64,000 nucleotides of DNA from Brevibacterium siliguriense (GTDB lineage: Bacteria; Actinomycetota; Actinomycetes; Actinomycetales; Brevibacteriaceae). The DNA lies in assembly GCF_900105315.1 (NCBI RefSeq), contig NZ_LT629766.1, positions 806,001-870,000 on the forward strand. Reading direction: 5' to 3'. The notes below the pieces were generated by a model. That model saw only the letters and a list, made by a program, of their open reading frames with translations. It did no database searches and was not told where the DNA came from. Shown in pieces: positions 51,453 through 59,980 of this stretch. Positions within the stretch are counted from its first letter, which is position 1, and each line of letters opens with the position of its first letter. Both the position numbers and the translations under genes were made by a program.

Positions 51453-52552
51453 GCGGTACCTCCGAAGAGCAGGCCGAGGGCATAGGTCACGGCGGCGGCA
51501 CCGAAGCCGATGCCGAGCTGGCGCAGGGCGCGGGGGCCGGGCGACTTGCCCGAGAGCAGGCCGACCACGCCCCCGGTGAACAGCAGCGCGATGCCGACGA
51601 GGCCGGCGGACAGGAATACGGCGGGCAGTCCGGACATGCCGAAGATATAGGGCAGGATCGGGATGAGCGCGCCGGAGGAGAAGAAGCAGAAGCTGGACAG
51701 GGCGGCGCCGATGCCGGTGCCCAGTTCGTCACGGTCGACTTCGGAATCGAGGTTCGGCAGCCTCGGTGCCTGTTTGTTCTTCGCCGCTGCAATAGTGCGG
51801 TTGGCGCGGGCCTCGGCCTCGCGGGTCTCCAGTCCCCGGGCGCGGAAGACGAGGGCGAGCTCGTTGGCGTCGATGTTGAGGTCGGCCAGAGCATGCCGGG
51901 ACTCGGGGTCCGGAGTGGAGGCATCGAGAAGTTCGCGCTGGGAGCGGACCGAGATGTACTCGCCCGCGCCCATAGACAGGGCGCCGGCCAGCAGTCCGGA
52001 GACGCCGGTGAGCAGGATGACGGTATTCGAGACTCCTGCAGCACCGACACCGAGGACGAGCGCGAGGTTCGAGACCAGGCCGTCGTTGGCGCCGAAGACG
52101 GCGGCGCGGAAGTTCCCCGACAGGCGGGCACGGGAACGGGCGGCCAAGGCACGGACGACCTCGGCGTGGATGCGTTCGTCGGCGGCCATCTCCGCCGAGG
52201 CGGCTTCGTCTTCGTCATACGGCGAGCTTGTCTCGGACTGCTGAGCAAGAGCGAGGACGAACACGGAGCCGAACATGCGTCCGAGGAACGCCAGGCAGCG
52301 AGTGAGGAGGTCGGCGGAGCGGCGCTTCTCCGCATGTTCGCCGAGCAGCGTGATCCAGTGCTCCTGATGCCGGGATTCGGCGGCGGCGAGGCTGAGGAGG
52401 ATCTCGCGGTCCTCGCCTTTGCGGCGATCGGCGAGGTTGCGATACACCCGTTCCTCGAGCCGTTCGTTGGCGAGGTAGCGCTGCCAGCGGCGAATGGTCC
52501 GTCTGTCGGGGGACGCGGGCGGAGTCCCTCCTGCGGAGTCATGAGTCGTCAC
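51449..52552 (-). CDS. MbfA-like ferritin-VIT1/CCC1 iron exporter
   Basis: A 367-residue fusion. The N-terminal 130 residues are a ferritin-like helical domain with E..H iron-ligand patterns (AAAESRHQEHW and MAADERIHAEVV). The C-terminal part is a VIT1/CCC1 domain with about five helices, including ANDGLVSNLALVLGV, GALSMGAGEYISVRSQ and SFCFFSSGALIPILPYI. MbfA proteins with this layout export iron under stress. GTG 52552 gives a short polar N-terminus; upstream frames add non-conserved sequence. It is co-transcribed with pabC. Confidence 0.85.
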   Translation of the reverse strand: MTTHDSAGGTPPASPDRRTIRRWQRYLANERLEERVYRNLADRRKGEDREILLSLAAAESRHQEHWITLLGEHAEKRRSADLLTRCLAFLGRMFGSVFVLALAQQSETSSPYDEDEAASAEMAADERIHAEVVRALAARSRARLSGNFRAAVFGANDGLVSNLALVLGVGAAGVSNTVILLTGVSGLLAGALSMGAGEYISVRSQRELLDASTPDPESRHALADLNIDANELALVFRARGLETREAEARANRTIAAAKNKQAPRLPNLDSEVDRDELGTGIGAALSSFCFFSSGALIPILPYIFGMSGLPAVFLSAGLVGIALLFTGGVVGLLSGKSPGPRALRQLGIGFGAAAVTYALGLLFGGTA

Positions 52553-52935
52553 TGGTCCAAGTCTAGTCGTGCGACTCGAGTCCGGCACGGGGCGGGCGGT
52601 GGTGAGCGGCCGCAGCGAATCCGCATGCGGACCGCAGGCCGTCCTTGCTCGTGAAACCAATCGGTGACCGTTTGTTATCAATTCGTAACATTAAAGCCGA
52701 CTGGGGTGGGTTAGATTAATAACCAATGTGAGTTGTGTCACCGTTTCGTTATAGAAGCATGTGATTCGTTACCAATGACGAGTCATAGCGAAGCGTCAGA
52801 ATCGAGCTTCCCCGCAAGTGCAGCCGTGGAGAGGCCGACACGGGTATCGACAAACTGTCATGCCGTGGCGGTCGCTTCCGGTGCGCCGTCATGTGCGATT
52901 CCTCTGGACACAGACAAAGGAGCGAAAGGAACTCC
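52553..52935. other. 383-base divergent gap with AT-rich promoter zone
   Basis: An AT-rich zone (about 52660-52800) lies between the iron exporter and the M28 gene. It contains three direct copies of TTCGTWAY: 52682-52689, 52745-52752 and 52765-52772. The spacing and sequence recall MtrA-type boxes upstream of actinobacterial cell-wall genes, but no match can be scored here. The rest is leader with AAAGGA before the M28 start. Confidence 0.4.
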
Positions 52936-55053
52936 ATGAAGTTGCGCACGAAGAGCTGGCTGGCGGCCACCGCCACGGCCGGTCTGGTCCTCGGCGGGGT
53001 GAGTCCGGCACTGGCGGCGGGCACCCCGGGACCGACAGAACACACCGATATGGGCGTCAACGGTGACGCCGTGATGGAGCATCTGCAGAAGATCTCCGAT
53101 ATCTCCACCTCGCACGCGGATGAGGGATTCCGCTCGCTCGGCAACCCCGGCTACGAAGAGGCCGTGGAGTACGTCGAATCCACCCTCGAGGCGACCGGCG
53201 CCTTCGATGTGAAGCGTCAGGCTTTCGACGTCGAGAGCCAGGATTTCGGCACCGTCGACGTCAAGGTCGACGGAGAGACCGTCAAGGTCACGACCGCCGA
53301 ATACACGGAGGGCACGACCGAGCCGCTGACCGATCTGCCCGTGGCGCTGCCGGTCGATGACGACAACAGCGACTACGCCGGCGGACAGCTCGGCTGCCAG
53401 GCCAGCGACTTTGATGACAGCGCCGAAGGGGCGCTCGTACTCGTGTCCCGCGGCGAATGCGCCTTCGGTGACAAGACCAAGGCCGCAACCGAAGCCGGTG
53501 CCGCGGCGGTCATCATCTACAACAACGACGAAGCCAATCCCGATGAAGACCTCAACGCCACTCTCGGCGCTCGCATGGAGGGCAGTGCCCCGACGGTGAC
53601 GGTCACCTACAACGTCGGCGCCGACCTCCTTGAGAAGGTCGAGGCCGCAGGCGCGGAGGCCGGTGCCGAAGCCGGCAGCGAGGAAAGCGCCGAGGCGGGC
53701 CTCGGCCAGGGTGCCGAAGAGGCCGATGAAGCCGCCGACGACGCTGCCGCCGAAGCTGCGGGCCTGACCGCGGACTTCACGCTCGAGACCGAGTTCGTCA
53801 CCGAGAAGACCTGGAACGTCATCGCCGAGACCAAGGCCGGTGACCATGACAACGTGCAGATGTTCGGTGCCCACCTCGACGGTGTCGAAGAGGGCCCGGG
53901 GGTCAACGACAACGGCTCCGGAACTGCGGCCCTCCTCGCTTCGGCCGAAGCGCTGGCCGAGCAGCCGACCGAAGTTGACAACGCCATCCGCTTCGGCTGG
54001 TGGGGTGCAGAAGAGGTCGGACTCGTCGGATCGACGGAGTATGTTGCGAGCCTCGACGATGCCGAACTGGGCAAGATCAAGTCGTACATGAATTTCGATA
54101 TGATCGGCTCCGACAACTACATCGTCGGCACGCTTGATTCCGACGGCTCCGATGTGCCGATCCCCGACGGCGTCAACGTCCCGGAAGGCTCGGCTGAACT
54201 CGAGAAGATCTTCACGGATTACTTCGCCGATAACGACCAGCCCAACGTGGGCACTGACTTCTCCGGACGCTCGGACTACAAGGCGTTCATCGACAACGGC
54301 ATCCCGGCCAGCGGCTTGTTCTCCGGAGCAGACGGCACGAAGACCGCCGAAGAAGCCGAGATGTTCGGAGGCACCGTCGGTGAGAAGCACGACACGAACT
54401 ACCACCAGCCCACGGACACGATCGAGAACGTGAGCAAGGAATCCATCGACATCTTCGCTCCCGCCATCGGATTCGCCGTCCACACGCTGGCCTACGAGCT
54501 GGCCGACGCGCCGACGGATCCGCCGACCGATCCGACGACTCCGCCCACGGATCCCACCGATCCGCCCACGGAGACGCCGACCGAGGCTCCTGACGAACGG
54601 GCGCTGAGCATCGATCCGAAGACGATCGAAGCACCGGACTTCGTCGGTGAGAAGGGAGTCCAGGTTGCGGCTACCGGCTGCACCGCGGACACCACGGCGA
54701 CGATGACAGTGACTCCGAACAACGGGAAGATCGAGAAGTTCGAACAGACCGCCGAGGTCGGTGCCGACGGAACCGCCCGATTCGGAGTCCGTGGACTCGA
54801 TGAGTCGATGGTCGACAGCTACATCGGCACCTACGACGTCACCGTCGACTGCGAAGGCGGAGATCCACTGACCGGATCGTTCGAGGTCGTCGCCGAGGGT
54901 GACGGACCGGGCGCCGGTGACGGCGGCAACGGTGGCGGCGGAGGAGACCTGCCGCGCACCGGCAACGAGGCCCTGCCGCTGATCCTTTCGGCCGGAGCGC
55001 TCATCGCCCTCGGTCTGGCGATGACGCTGGGCTCGCGCCGCCGTCGCGGCTGA
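52936..55053 (+). CDS. Cell-wall-anchored M28 zinc aminopeptidase
   Basis: A 705-residue secreted peptidase. After the signal peptide (GLVLGGVSPALA) comes the M28 domain with an inserted PA domain (VSRGECAFGDKTKAA). Zinc ligands are seen in FGAHLDGV, PGVNDNGSG, WGAEEVGL, FDMIGSDN and TNYHQPTDT. A Pro/Thr/Asp spacer with DPPTDPTTPP units, a beta domain starting SIDPKTIEAPDF and the sorting signal LPRTG plus helix and RRRRG follow. An acidic Glu/Ala insert near residues 235-275 interrupts the core. It should cleave N-terminal residues of outside peptides. Confidence 0.93.
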   Translation: MKLRTKSWLAATATAGLVLGGVSPALAAGTPGPTEHTDMGVNGDAVMEHLQKISDISTSHADEGFRSLGNPGYEEAVEYVESTLEATGAFDVKRQAFDVESQDFGTVDVKVDGETVKVTTAEYTEGTTEPLTDLPVALPVDDDNSDYAGGQLGCQASDFDDSAEGALVLVSRGECAFGDKTKAATEAGAAAVIIYNNDEANPDEDLNATLGARMEGSAPTVTVTYNVGADLLEKVEAAGAEAGAEAGSEESAEAGLGQGAEEADEAADDAAAEAAGLTADFTLETEFVTEKTWNVIAETKAGDHDNVQMFGAHLDGVEEGPGVNDNGSGTAALLASAEALAEQPTEVDNAIRFGWWGAEEVGLVGSTEYVASLDDAELGKIKSYMNFDMIGSDNYIVGTLDSDGSDVPIPDGVNVPEGSAELEKIFTDYFADNDQPNVGTDFSGRSDYKAFIDNGIPASGLFSGADGTKTAEEAEMFGGTVGEKHDTNYHQPTDTIENVSKESIDIFAPAIGFAVHTLAYELADAPTDPPTDPTTPPTDPTDPPTETPTEAPDERALSIDPKTIEAPDFVGEKGVQVAATGCTADTTATMTVTPNNGKIEKFEQTAEVGADGTARFGVRGLDESMVDSYIGTYDVTVDCEGGDPLTGSFEVVAEGDGPGAGDGGNGGGGGDLPRTGNEALPLILSAGALIALGLAMTLGSRRRRG

Positions 55054-55140
55054 GCGGCAGAGCCGCACCTTCGCCGAGGCGGGGTTTCGTCGAGATCTGA
55101 TCGTCGATGACGCGGCGCCTCGGTGGCGGGCACGAACTGA

Positions 55141-55174
55141 GCGGGCCGGTGACAGAAACATGTCGCCGGCCCGC
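55141..55174 (+). terminator. Terminator after the M28 gene
   Basis: Fourteen-base arms (55141-55154 and 55161-55174) with one G-T pair and loop GAAACA. Confidence 0.8.
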
Positions 55175-55308
55175 GCGGTCATGTCCATGGCCGGCCCGGA
55201 CCAGGTCGTATCGACTCCGTGCACCCGGGAGGCCGCGCTGAGACGATTCCGCTCAGTCAGCGGCAGTCCTCAGCTGACGCCCAACCCGTCAAGGGACAAT
55301 GGTCTTCT

Positions 55309-55770
55309 GTGAATCCCAAACGTTTCTTCAAATTCTTCGCCATCGCCGAGACCGTCACGTGGACGCTGCTCCTGCTGGGCATGTTCCTCAAATACGTCAC
55401 GCACACCACCGAGATCGGTGTTCGCATCGGCGGAGGCATCCACGGCTTCATCTTCATCTGCTTCGTCATCGCCGTCATCGGCGTCGGCACCTCGCAGCAG
55501 TGGAGCAAGCGTCGCATCGCCACGGGCCTCGGGTCGGCGATCATCCCCTACGCCACGATTCCCTTCGAGCGTTCGGTGGAGAAGACCGGGTCCCTCGAAG
55601 GCGATTGGGGTCTGGGCCGCAACGGCCGCACCCCGCAGACCTGGTTCGAGAAGTTCACGTCGTGGTGCATCCGCTTTCCGTGGCTGGCCATCGGCATCGG
55701 CATCATCTTCGTCATCGTCGTCTTCTCGGGTCTGCTCATCGCCGGCCCGCCATGGGAATGGGGCAAGTGA
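55309..55770 (+). CDS. DUF3817 integral membrane protein
   Basis: A 153-residue protein of the DUF3817 type with three to four helices (AETVTWTLLLLGMFLKYV, GIHGFIFICFVIAVIGVG, WLAIGIGIIFVIVVFSGLL). The FFKFFAIAETVTW start and GGGIHGFIFI segment are family-like. GTG 55309 is chosen because it begins just before the conserved region; longer frames read polar sequence. Role unknown. A long perfect terminator follows. Confidence 0.8.
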   Translation: MNPKRFFKFFAIAETVTWTLLLLGMFLKYVTHTTEIGVRIGGGIHGFIFICFVIAVIGVGTSQQWSKRRIATGLGSAIIPYATIPFERSVEKTGSLEGDWGLGRNGRTPQTWFEKFTSWCIRFPWLAIGIGIIFVIVVFSGLLIAGPPWEWGK

Positions 55771-55776
55771 ACTTGG

Positions 55777-55814
55777 ACAGGGCGGGTTTCCTCAGCGGAG
55801 GAAACCCGCCCTGT
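55777..55814 (+). terminator. Terminator after the DUF3817 gene
   Basis: Perfect 17-base arms (55777-55793 and 55798-55814) with loop AGCG. Confidence 0.9.
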
Positions 55815-55900
55815 TGCGTGTCGGGGCGTTCCCATAGGATGAAGGGGACTGGCCGGCTCTCGGTCGGTCGGCACACCCCACCGCGATGAAAGGCCCACCG

Positions 55901-57580
55901 ATGGACCTGCTCATAGGCGCCGGAGGAATCGGCGTCCTCGTCCTCATTATTCTGATCGTGCTGTTCGTGATCCTGCGCTCCTACAAGATCGCCTCACCGT
56001 CCGAGGCTCTCATCATCACCGGGCGGAACGCGTCGGGAGCCTCGGGCACCGGTCGCATCGTCATCGGGGGTCGCTCGGTCGTCTATCCGATCGTGCAGAA
56101 GGCGTTCGTCCTCTCGCTGTCCTCGCGGCAGATCTCCGTCGAGATCGACGGCATCTCCATCAACGGCATCGCCCTGCGTCTGCGCGGCGTTGCCCAGGTC
56201 AAGGTCGGCGGCACCGAGGATGATGTGCGCAAGGCCGCACAGCGCTTCCTCGATCAGCAGGACCAGATCGACCACTACTCGAAGGAGATCCTCTCGGGTA
56301 CTCTGCGCGCCGTGGTCGGCACGCTCACCGTCGAGCAGATCATCCAGGACCGCGCTTCCTTCGCCGCGCAGGTGCAGGAGGAATCCGCGCACTCGATGAA
56401 CAATCAGGGCCTCATCATCGACACGTTCCAGATCTCGGCGGTCGAGGACGAAGGCAGCTATCTGCGCGATTGGGGTCGCCCGCAGGCCGCCGAGGTGGCG
56501 AAGAACGCCGCCATCGCCGAGGCGAACGCCGGCCGCGCCTCGGCCGTCGAGCAGGCGCAGCAGAACGAGGAGACTCAGAAGCAGCAGGCGCTGACCGATC
56601 AGGCGATCGCCGAACAGCAGCAGCAGCTGGCGCTGCGTCGGGCCGCGCTGAAGGAAGAGGCCGATCAGCGACAGGCCACGGCCGACAACGCCGGCCCGTT
56701 GGCCGCCGCAGCCGAGAAGCAGAAGCTGCTCGAGAAGGACCGAATCGTGGCGAAGGAGGCCGCAGAGCTGCGAGCAGAACAGCTCGACGCCGAGGTGCGC
56801 CGCCCGGCCGACGCCGAACGCTACCGGCAGCAGGCCGCGGCCGATGCCCGTGCCTATGAGATCGAGGCGCAGGGTCGGGCCGAGGCCGCCGCCGAGCTCC
56901 ACCGTCGGTCGAAGGACGCCGAGGCGATCCGCCTCGAAGGTGAAGCCGAGGCCGATGCGATTCGTGCCCGCGGTGAGGCCGAAGCCGAGGCGCTGCGTGC
57001 CCAGGCCGAGGCCTACAAGCAGTTCAACGATGCGGCCGTGCTGTCGAAGGTGCTCGAAGTGCTGCCGACCGTGGCAGGCGAACTCGTCGCACCGTATGCG
57101 AACATCAAGGACCTCTCGATCGTGTCCACCGATGGCGAGTCGAAGCTTTCGAACTCCGTGTCGAACAATCTCTCGCAGGTCCTCGAGGTCGTGCGCGGAA
57201 CAACTGGTGTCGACCTCACCGACCTCGTGGCCAAGGCGAAGGGCTCTGGCGGTGGAGCATCGGACGCTTCTTCTCCGGCAGGGGAGAAGTCGGACGATGT
57301 CGTCGACGGGGTAGTTGCGGAGGATGCGTCTGTCGGTCCGCGATCGAAGGGCACGGGATTCGATCCGAAGGCTTTCCTTGATGACAGCGGCGTCGACCTC
57401 GACCGCATCGGCGACGAGGTGAAGAAGGCCACCGGCTTCGATGTGCAGGCCTATATCGACGAAGCAAAGCGTCGCCTCGACGAGAGCGGTGCAGGCGCGT
57501 CCGGGGCGGATGCGGCAGACATCCCCGCCAGCGATGAGCCCGGCGATGAACAGGACGACGGCAGGGGCGCCCAGAGCTGA
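55901..57580 (+). CDS. Flotillin-like SPFH protein
   Basis: A 559-residue membrane-bound scaffold protein. One N-terminal helix (VLVLIILIVLFVIL) is followed by the SPFH domain (residues 30-200; YKIASPSEALIITG, GISINGIALRLRGVAQVKVG). A long Ala/Glu/Gln-rich coiled coil (residues 200-380) and an acidic, Ser/Gly-rich C-terminus complete it. Flotillins organise membrane microdomains. ATG 55901 is preceded by AAAGG; another ATG five codons upstream is possible. The C-terminal segments FDPKAFLDDSG and FDVQAYIDEAK look like two copies of a short motif. Confidence 0.9.
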   Translation: MDLLIGAGGIGVLVLIILIVLFVILRSYKIASPSEALIITGRNASGASGTGRIVIGGRSVVYPIVQKAFVLSLSSRQISVEIDGISINGIALRLRGVAQVKVGGTEDDVRKAAQRFLDQQDQIDHYSKEILSGTLRAVVGTLTVEQIIQDRASFAAQVQEESAHSMNNQGLIIDTFQISAVEDEGSYLRDWGRPQAAEVAKNAAIAEANAGRASAVEQAQQNEETQKQQALTDQAIAEQQQQLALRRAALKEEADQRQATADNAGPLAAAAEKQKLLEKDRIVAKEAAELRAEQLDAEVRRPADAERYRQQAAADARAYEIEAQGRAEAAAELHRRSKDAEAIRLEGEAEADAIRARGEAEAEALRAQAEAYKQFNDAAVLSKVLEVLPTVAGELVAPYANIKDLSIVSTDGESKLSNSVSNNLSQVLEVVRGTTGVDLTDLVAKAKGSGGGASDASSPAGEKSDDVVDGVVAEDASVGPRSKGTGFDPKAFLDDSGVDLDRIGDEVKKATGFDVQAYIDEAKRRLDESGAGASGADAADIPASDEPGDEQDDGRGAQS

Positions 57581-57617
57581 CCGCCGCCCGGGTGAGGGGC
57601 GCCCACCTCACGAGGGC

Positions 57618-57653
57618 AGCGGCCGTCGAGGACATCCTCGGCGGCCGCTTCTT
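57618..57653 (+). terminator. Terminator after the flotillin gene
   Basis: AGCGGCCG and CGGCCGCT pair, with an inner CGAGGA/TCCTCG pairing, followed by TCTTTC. Confidence 0.75.
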
Positions 57654-57753
57654 TCGTCGATTACGCCGAGGTGCCGACCGACCCGGCAGTGAAGTGCCCT
57701 GCGGGTGGGGTCTGGTGTGCTCTGATTCTGCGTCGAGGTCGATTGGATGCATA

Positions 57754-57771
57754 AACAAATGTGCATATGTT
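57754..57771. promoter_or_regulatory. Palindromic operator upstream of the CDF exporter
   Basis: AACA-A-ATG-TG-CAT-A-TGTT is symmetric except at one position per arm and the two centre bases. It lies 25 bases before the start in an AT-rich stretch. The form resembles ArsR/SmtB-family metal-sensor operators. No regulator gene is adjacent. Confidence 0.55.
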
Positions 57772-57796
57772 AATATGTTGAGTCGAGGAGGTATCT

Positions 57797-58705
57797 ATGG
57801 CTCACGATCATGCGCATGGTTCAGGTTCGCGGCGGCAGCTGCGGATCGTATTCGGCATCGTTGCGACGATCTTCGTGTTTCAGCTCATCGGCTCCGTCGT
57901 CACGGGCAGCCTGGCGCTGCTCATCGACACCGGCCACAACGCCGTCGATCTCATCGGCATCGGCATCGCGCTCTTCGCGGCGAGCTTGGTCGTCAAGCCG
58001 ACGGGTGGACAGAAGACCTGGGGCTTCCGCCGGGCGGAAGTGCTCGCGGCCGGTGCCCAGGCGACCCTGCTGCTGGGCCTCGGCGTCTACAGCCTCATCG
58101 AAGGCATCCGGCGATTCTTCGTTCCGCCGGAGGTGCCCGGACCGGGCCTGCTGCTCTTCGGCGCAATCGGGCTCGTCGGCAACCTCGTCTCCATCGTCGT
58201 CCTCAGTTCGTCTAAGGAAGACTCCCTCAACCTCAAGGCGGCGTTCCTCGAGGTCATCGCCGACGCTCTCGGCTCGGTGGCCGTGATTCTCGCCGCCCTG
58301 GCGATCTGGCTCTTCGACTGGGAGCGCGCCGACGCGGTGGCCGCACTGGTCATCGCAGCGCTCATCGTCCCGAGGGCGTTCGCCATCCTGCGCGAAACCG
58401 GGTCGATTCTGCTCGAAGCGGCCCCGAAGGAGCTCGACCTGGACAAGGTCCGCGAGCACCTCGAGGCAGTCGAGCATGTGCAGGAAGTCCACGACCTCCA
58501 TGTCACCCGCATCGACTCGAACCTTCCGGTGCTCACGGCGCATGTGGTGCTCGCCGAGGAGTGCTTCTATGACGGGCATGCTCCGCGCATCCTCAAGGCT
58601 CTGCAGGAATGCCTGGCCGAGCACCACAAGATTGCGATCGAACACTCGACCTTCCAGTTCGATCGAGCCGCAGACGCCGCCGAGGAGATCCACACACACG
58701 ACTGA
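57797..58705 (+). CDS. Cation diffusion facilitator (Zn/Co-type efflux)
   Basis: A 302-residue CDF protein with a His-bearing N-terminus (MAHDHAHGSG), six helices and a C-terminal metal-sensing domain. Helix 2 has Asp44, His47 and Asp51 (LIDTGHNAVD). Helix 5 reads AFLEVIADALGS, so the His of the usual HxxxD pair is a Glu. It probably exports Zn2+ or Co2+, though the altered site could shift preference. The C-terminus ends EEIHTHD. GAGGAGG lies just upstream of the ATG. A palindromic operator suggests metal-induced expression. Confidence 0.92.
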   Translation: MAHDHAHGSGSRRQLRIVFGIVATIFVFQLIGSVVTGSLALLIDTGHNAVDLIGIGIALFAASLVVKPTGGQKTWGFRRAEVLAAGAQATLLLGLGVYSLIEGIRRFFVPPEVPGPGLLLFGAIGLVGNLVSIVVLSSSKEDSLNLKAAFLEVIADALGSVAVILAALAIWLFDWERADAVAALVIAALIVPRAFAILRETGSILLEAAPKELDLDKVREHLEAVEHVQEVHDLHVTRIDSNLPVLTAHVVLAEECFYDGHAPRILKALQECLAEHHKIAIEHSTFQFDRAADAAEEIHTHD

Positions 58706-58766
58706 GACGGCCAACCCGGTGCCGGTCGGTGACCGGTCAAGGGTGGGCCGCCTCGGCGATGGTGGA

Positions 58767-59891
58767 TCACTGCCCGGGCAGGATCTCCAATGAATCCGTA
58801 CGGAAGCGTTCGAGCTTCTCCGGGTCGATCGAGACGCCGAAGCCGACGCCGGTGGGCACGTCGACCTTGCCGTCGTACATGACGATCTCCTCGGTGATGT
58901 CCTCGTGGAAGAACCGATTCGATCCGGAGATGTCGCCGGGTAGGCTGAAGCCCGGCAGTGACGCCAGCGCCGCATTCGCCGCGCGCCCCAGGCCGGTCTC
59001 GACCATTCCGCCGTGCCAGACGGCGACGCCGTGGGCGACAGCGAGATCGTGGATCTTCTTCGCCTCGATGAACCCGCCGACGCGTCCGGGCTTGATGTTG
59101 ATCACCGAGGTGGCTCCCAACATGATCGCGTCAGCGGCCGCCTCGGCGGAGACGATCGACTCGTCGAGGCACATGGGGGTGTCCATGAGCTTGGCGAGCT
59201 CGGCATGCTGGCGAATATCGGCTTCGCCGAGAGGCTGCTCGATGAGCAGGAGACCATACTCGTCGAGGCGACGCAGGTGTGCGGCGTCGACGAGGGTATA
59301 GGCGGCGTTGGCGTCGACTTGGAAACCGAAATCGTCGCCGAAGGCCTTGCGCACTGCAGCAACGGGGGCGATGTCTTTGCCGGGCTTGATCTTCAGCTTG
59401 ATCCGCGCGTACCCCTCTTCGAGGTAGCCGCCGATGACCTTGACGGTCTCCTCGACGGAATCCTGGATGCCCACCGACACTCCCGAAGGCACGGAGTCGA
59501 CGACTCCGCCCAGGTAGTCCTTGAATGACTGGTTGTGCATCTTCAGCTGAGCCTCGATGACGGCCATCTCCAGCGCCGACTTCGCCATCGGGTGGCCGAT
59601 GACATGACGCAGGTGCCACGCCACGGTCTCCGCGCTGAGGTCGTCGACGTCGAAGAGCAGCGGAGCCAGCCAGCGGCGAGTGACATCGATCCCGGCAGCC
59701 ACATACTCGGCCGAATACAGCGGGGAGATCATCGCCACGGACTCTCCCCAGCCGGTGATCTCGCCCTGCGGGGTGTCGAAGACAGCCTCGACGAGGTAGC
59801 AGTCCTTCTCGGTCTCCCGCATGAACGAGGTTTCGAACGGGGCGACGAGAGGAATCGAGACTTGGTGGAGGGTGACTGACTTCAGCTTCAT
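58767..59891 (-). CDS. menC: o-Succinylbenzoate synthase / N-acylamino-acid racemase
   Basis: A 374-residue enolase-superfamily enzyme of the OSBS/NAAAR type. The acid-base lysines appear in YARIKLKIKPG and NIKPGRVGGF; metal ligands lie in QVDANAAYT, LLIEQPLG and CLDESIVS. Members make o-succinylbenzoate for menaquinone, racemise N-acylamino acids, or do both. An M20 peptidase two genes away makes racemase activity plausible here; the symbol follows the usual naming. ATG 59891 follows AGGAG; a longer frame adds a non-conserved start. Confidence 0.88.
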   Translation of the reverse strand: MKLKSVTLHQVSIPLVAPFETSFMRETEKDCYLVEAVFDTPQGEITGWGESVAMISPLYSAEYVAAGIDVTRRWLAPLLFDVDDLSAETVAWHLRHVIGHPMAKSALEMAVIEAQLKMHNQSFKDYLGGVVDSVPSGVSVGIQDSVEETVKVIGGYLEEGYARIKLKIKPGKDIAPVAAVRKAFGDDFGFQVDANAAYTLVDAAHLRRLDEYGLLLIEQPLGEADIRQHAELAKLMDTPMCLDESIVSAEAAADAIMLGATSVINIKPGRVGGFIEAKKIHDLAVAHGVAVWHGGMVETGLGRAANAALASLPGFSLPGDISGSNRFFHEDITEEIVMYDGKVDVPTGVGFGVSIDPEKLERFRTDSLEILPGQ

Positions 59892-59980
59892 ATGCCGGGC
59901 TCCTGCTTCGCAACGGGGCGGATGGGTCTTCGCTTCCACCTTATGTCAGGGTCTGGAGCAACCGTAAGGCGGTTGGTAGT

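Noticed and set aside
52553..52935. c-di-AMP (ydaO-type) riboswitch before the wall peptidase
   Set aside because: I could not find the conserved riboswitch core; only AT-rich repeats are seen.
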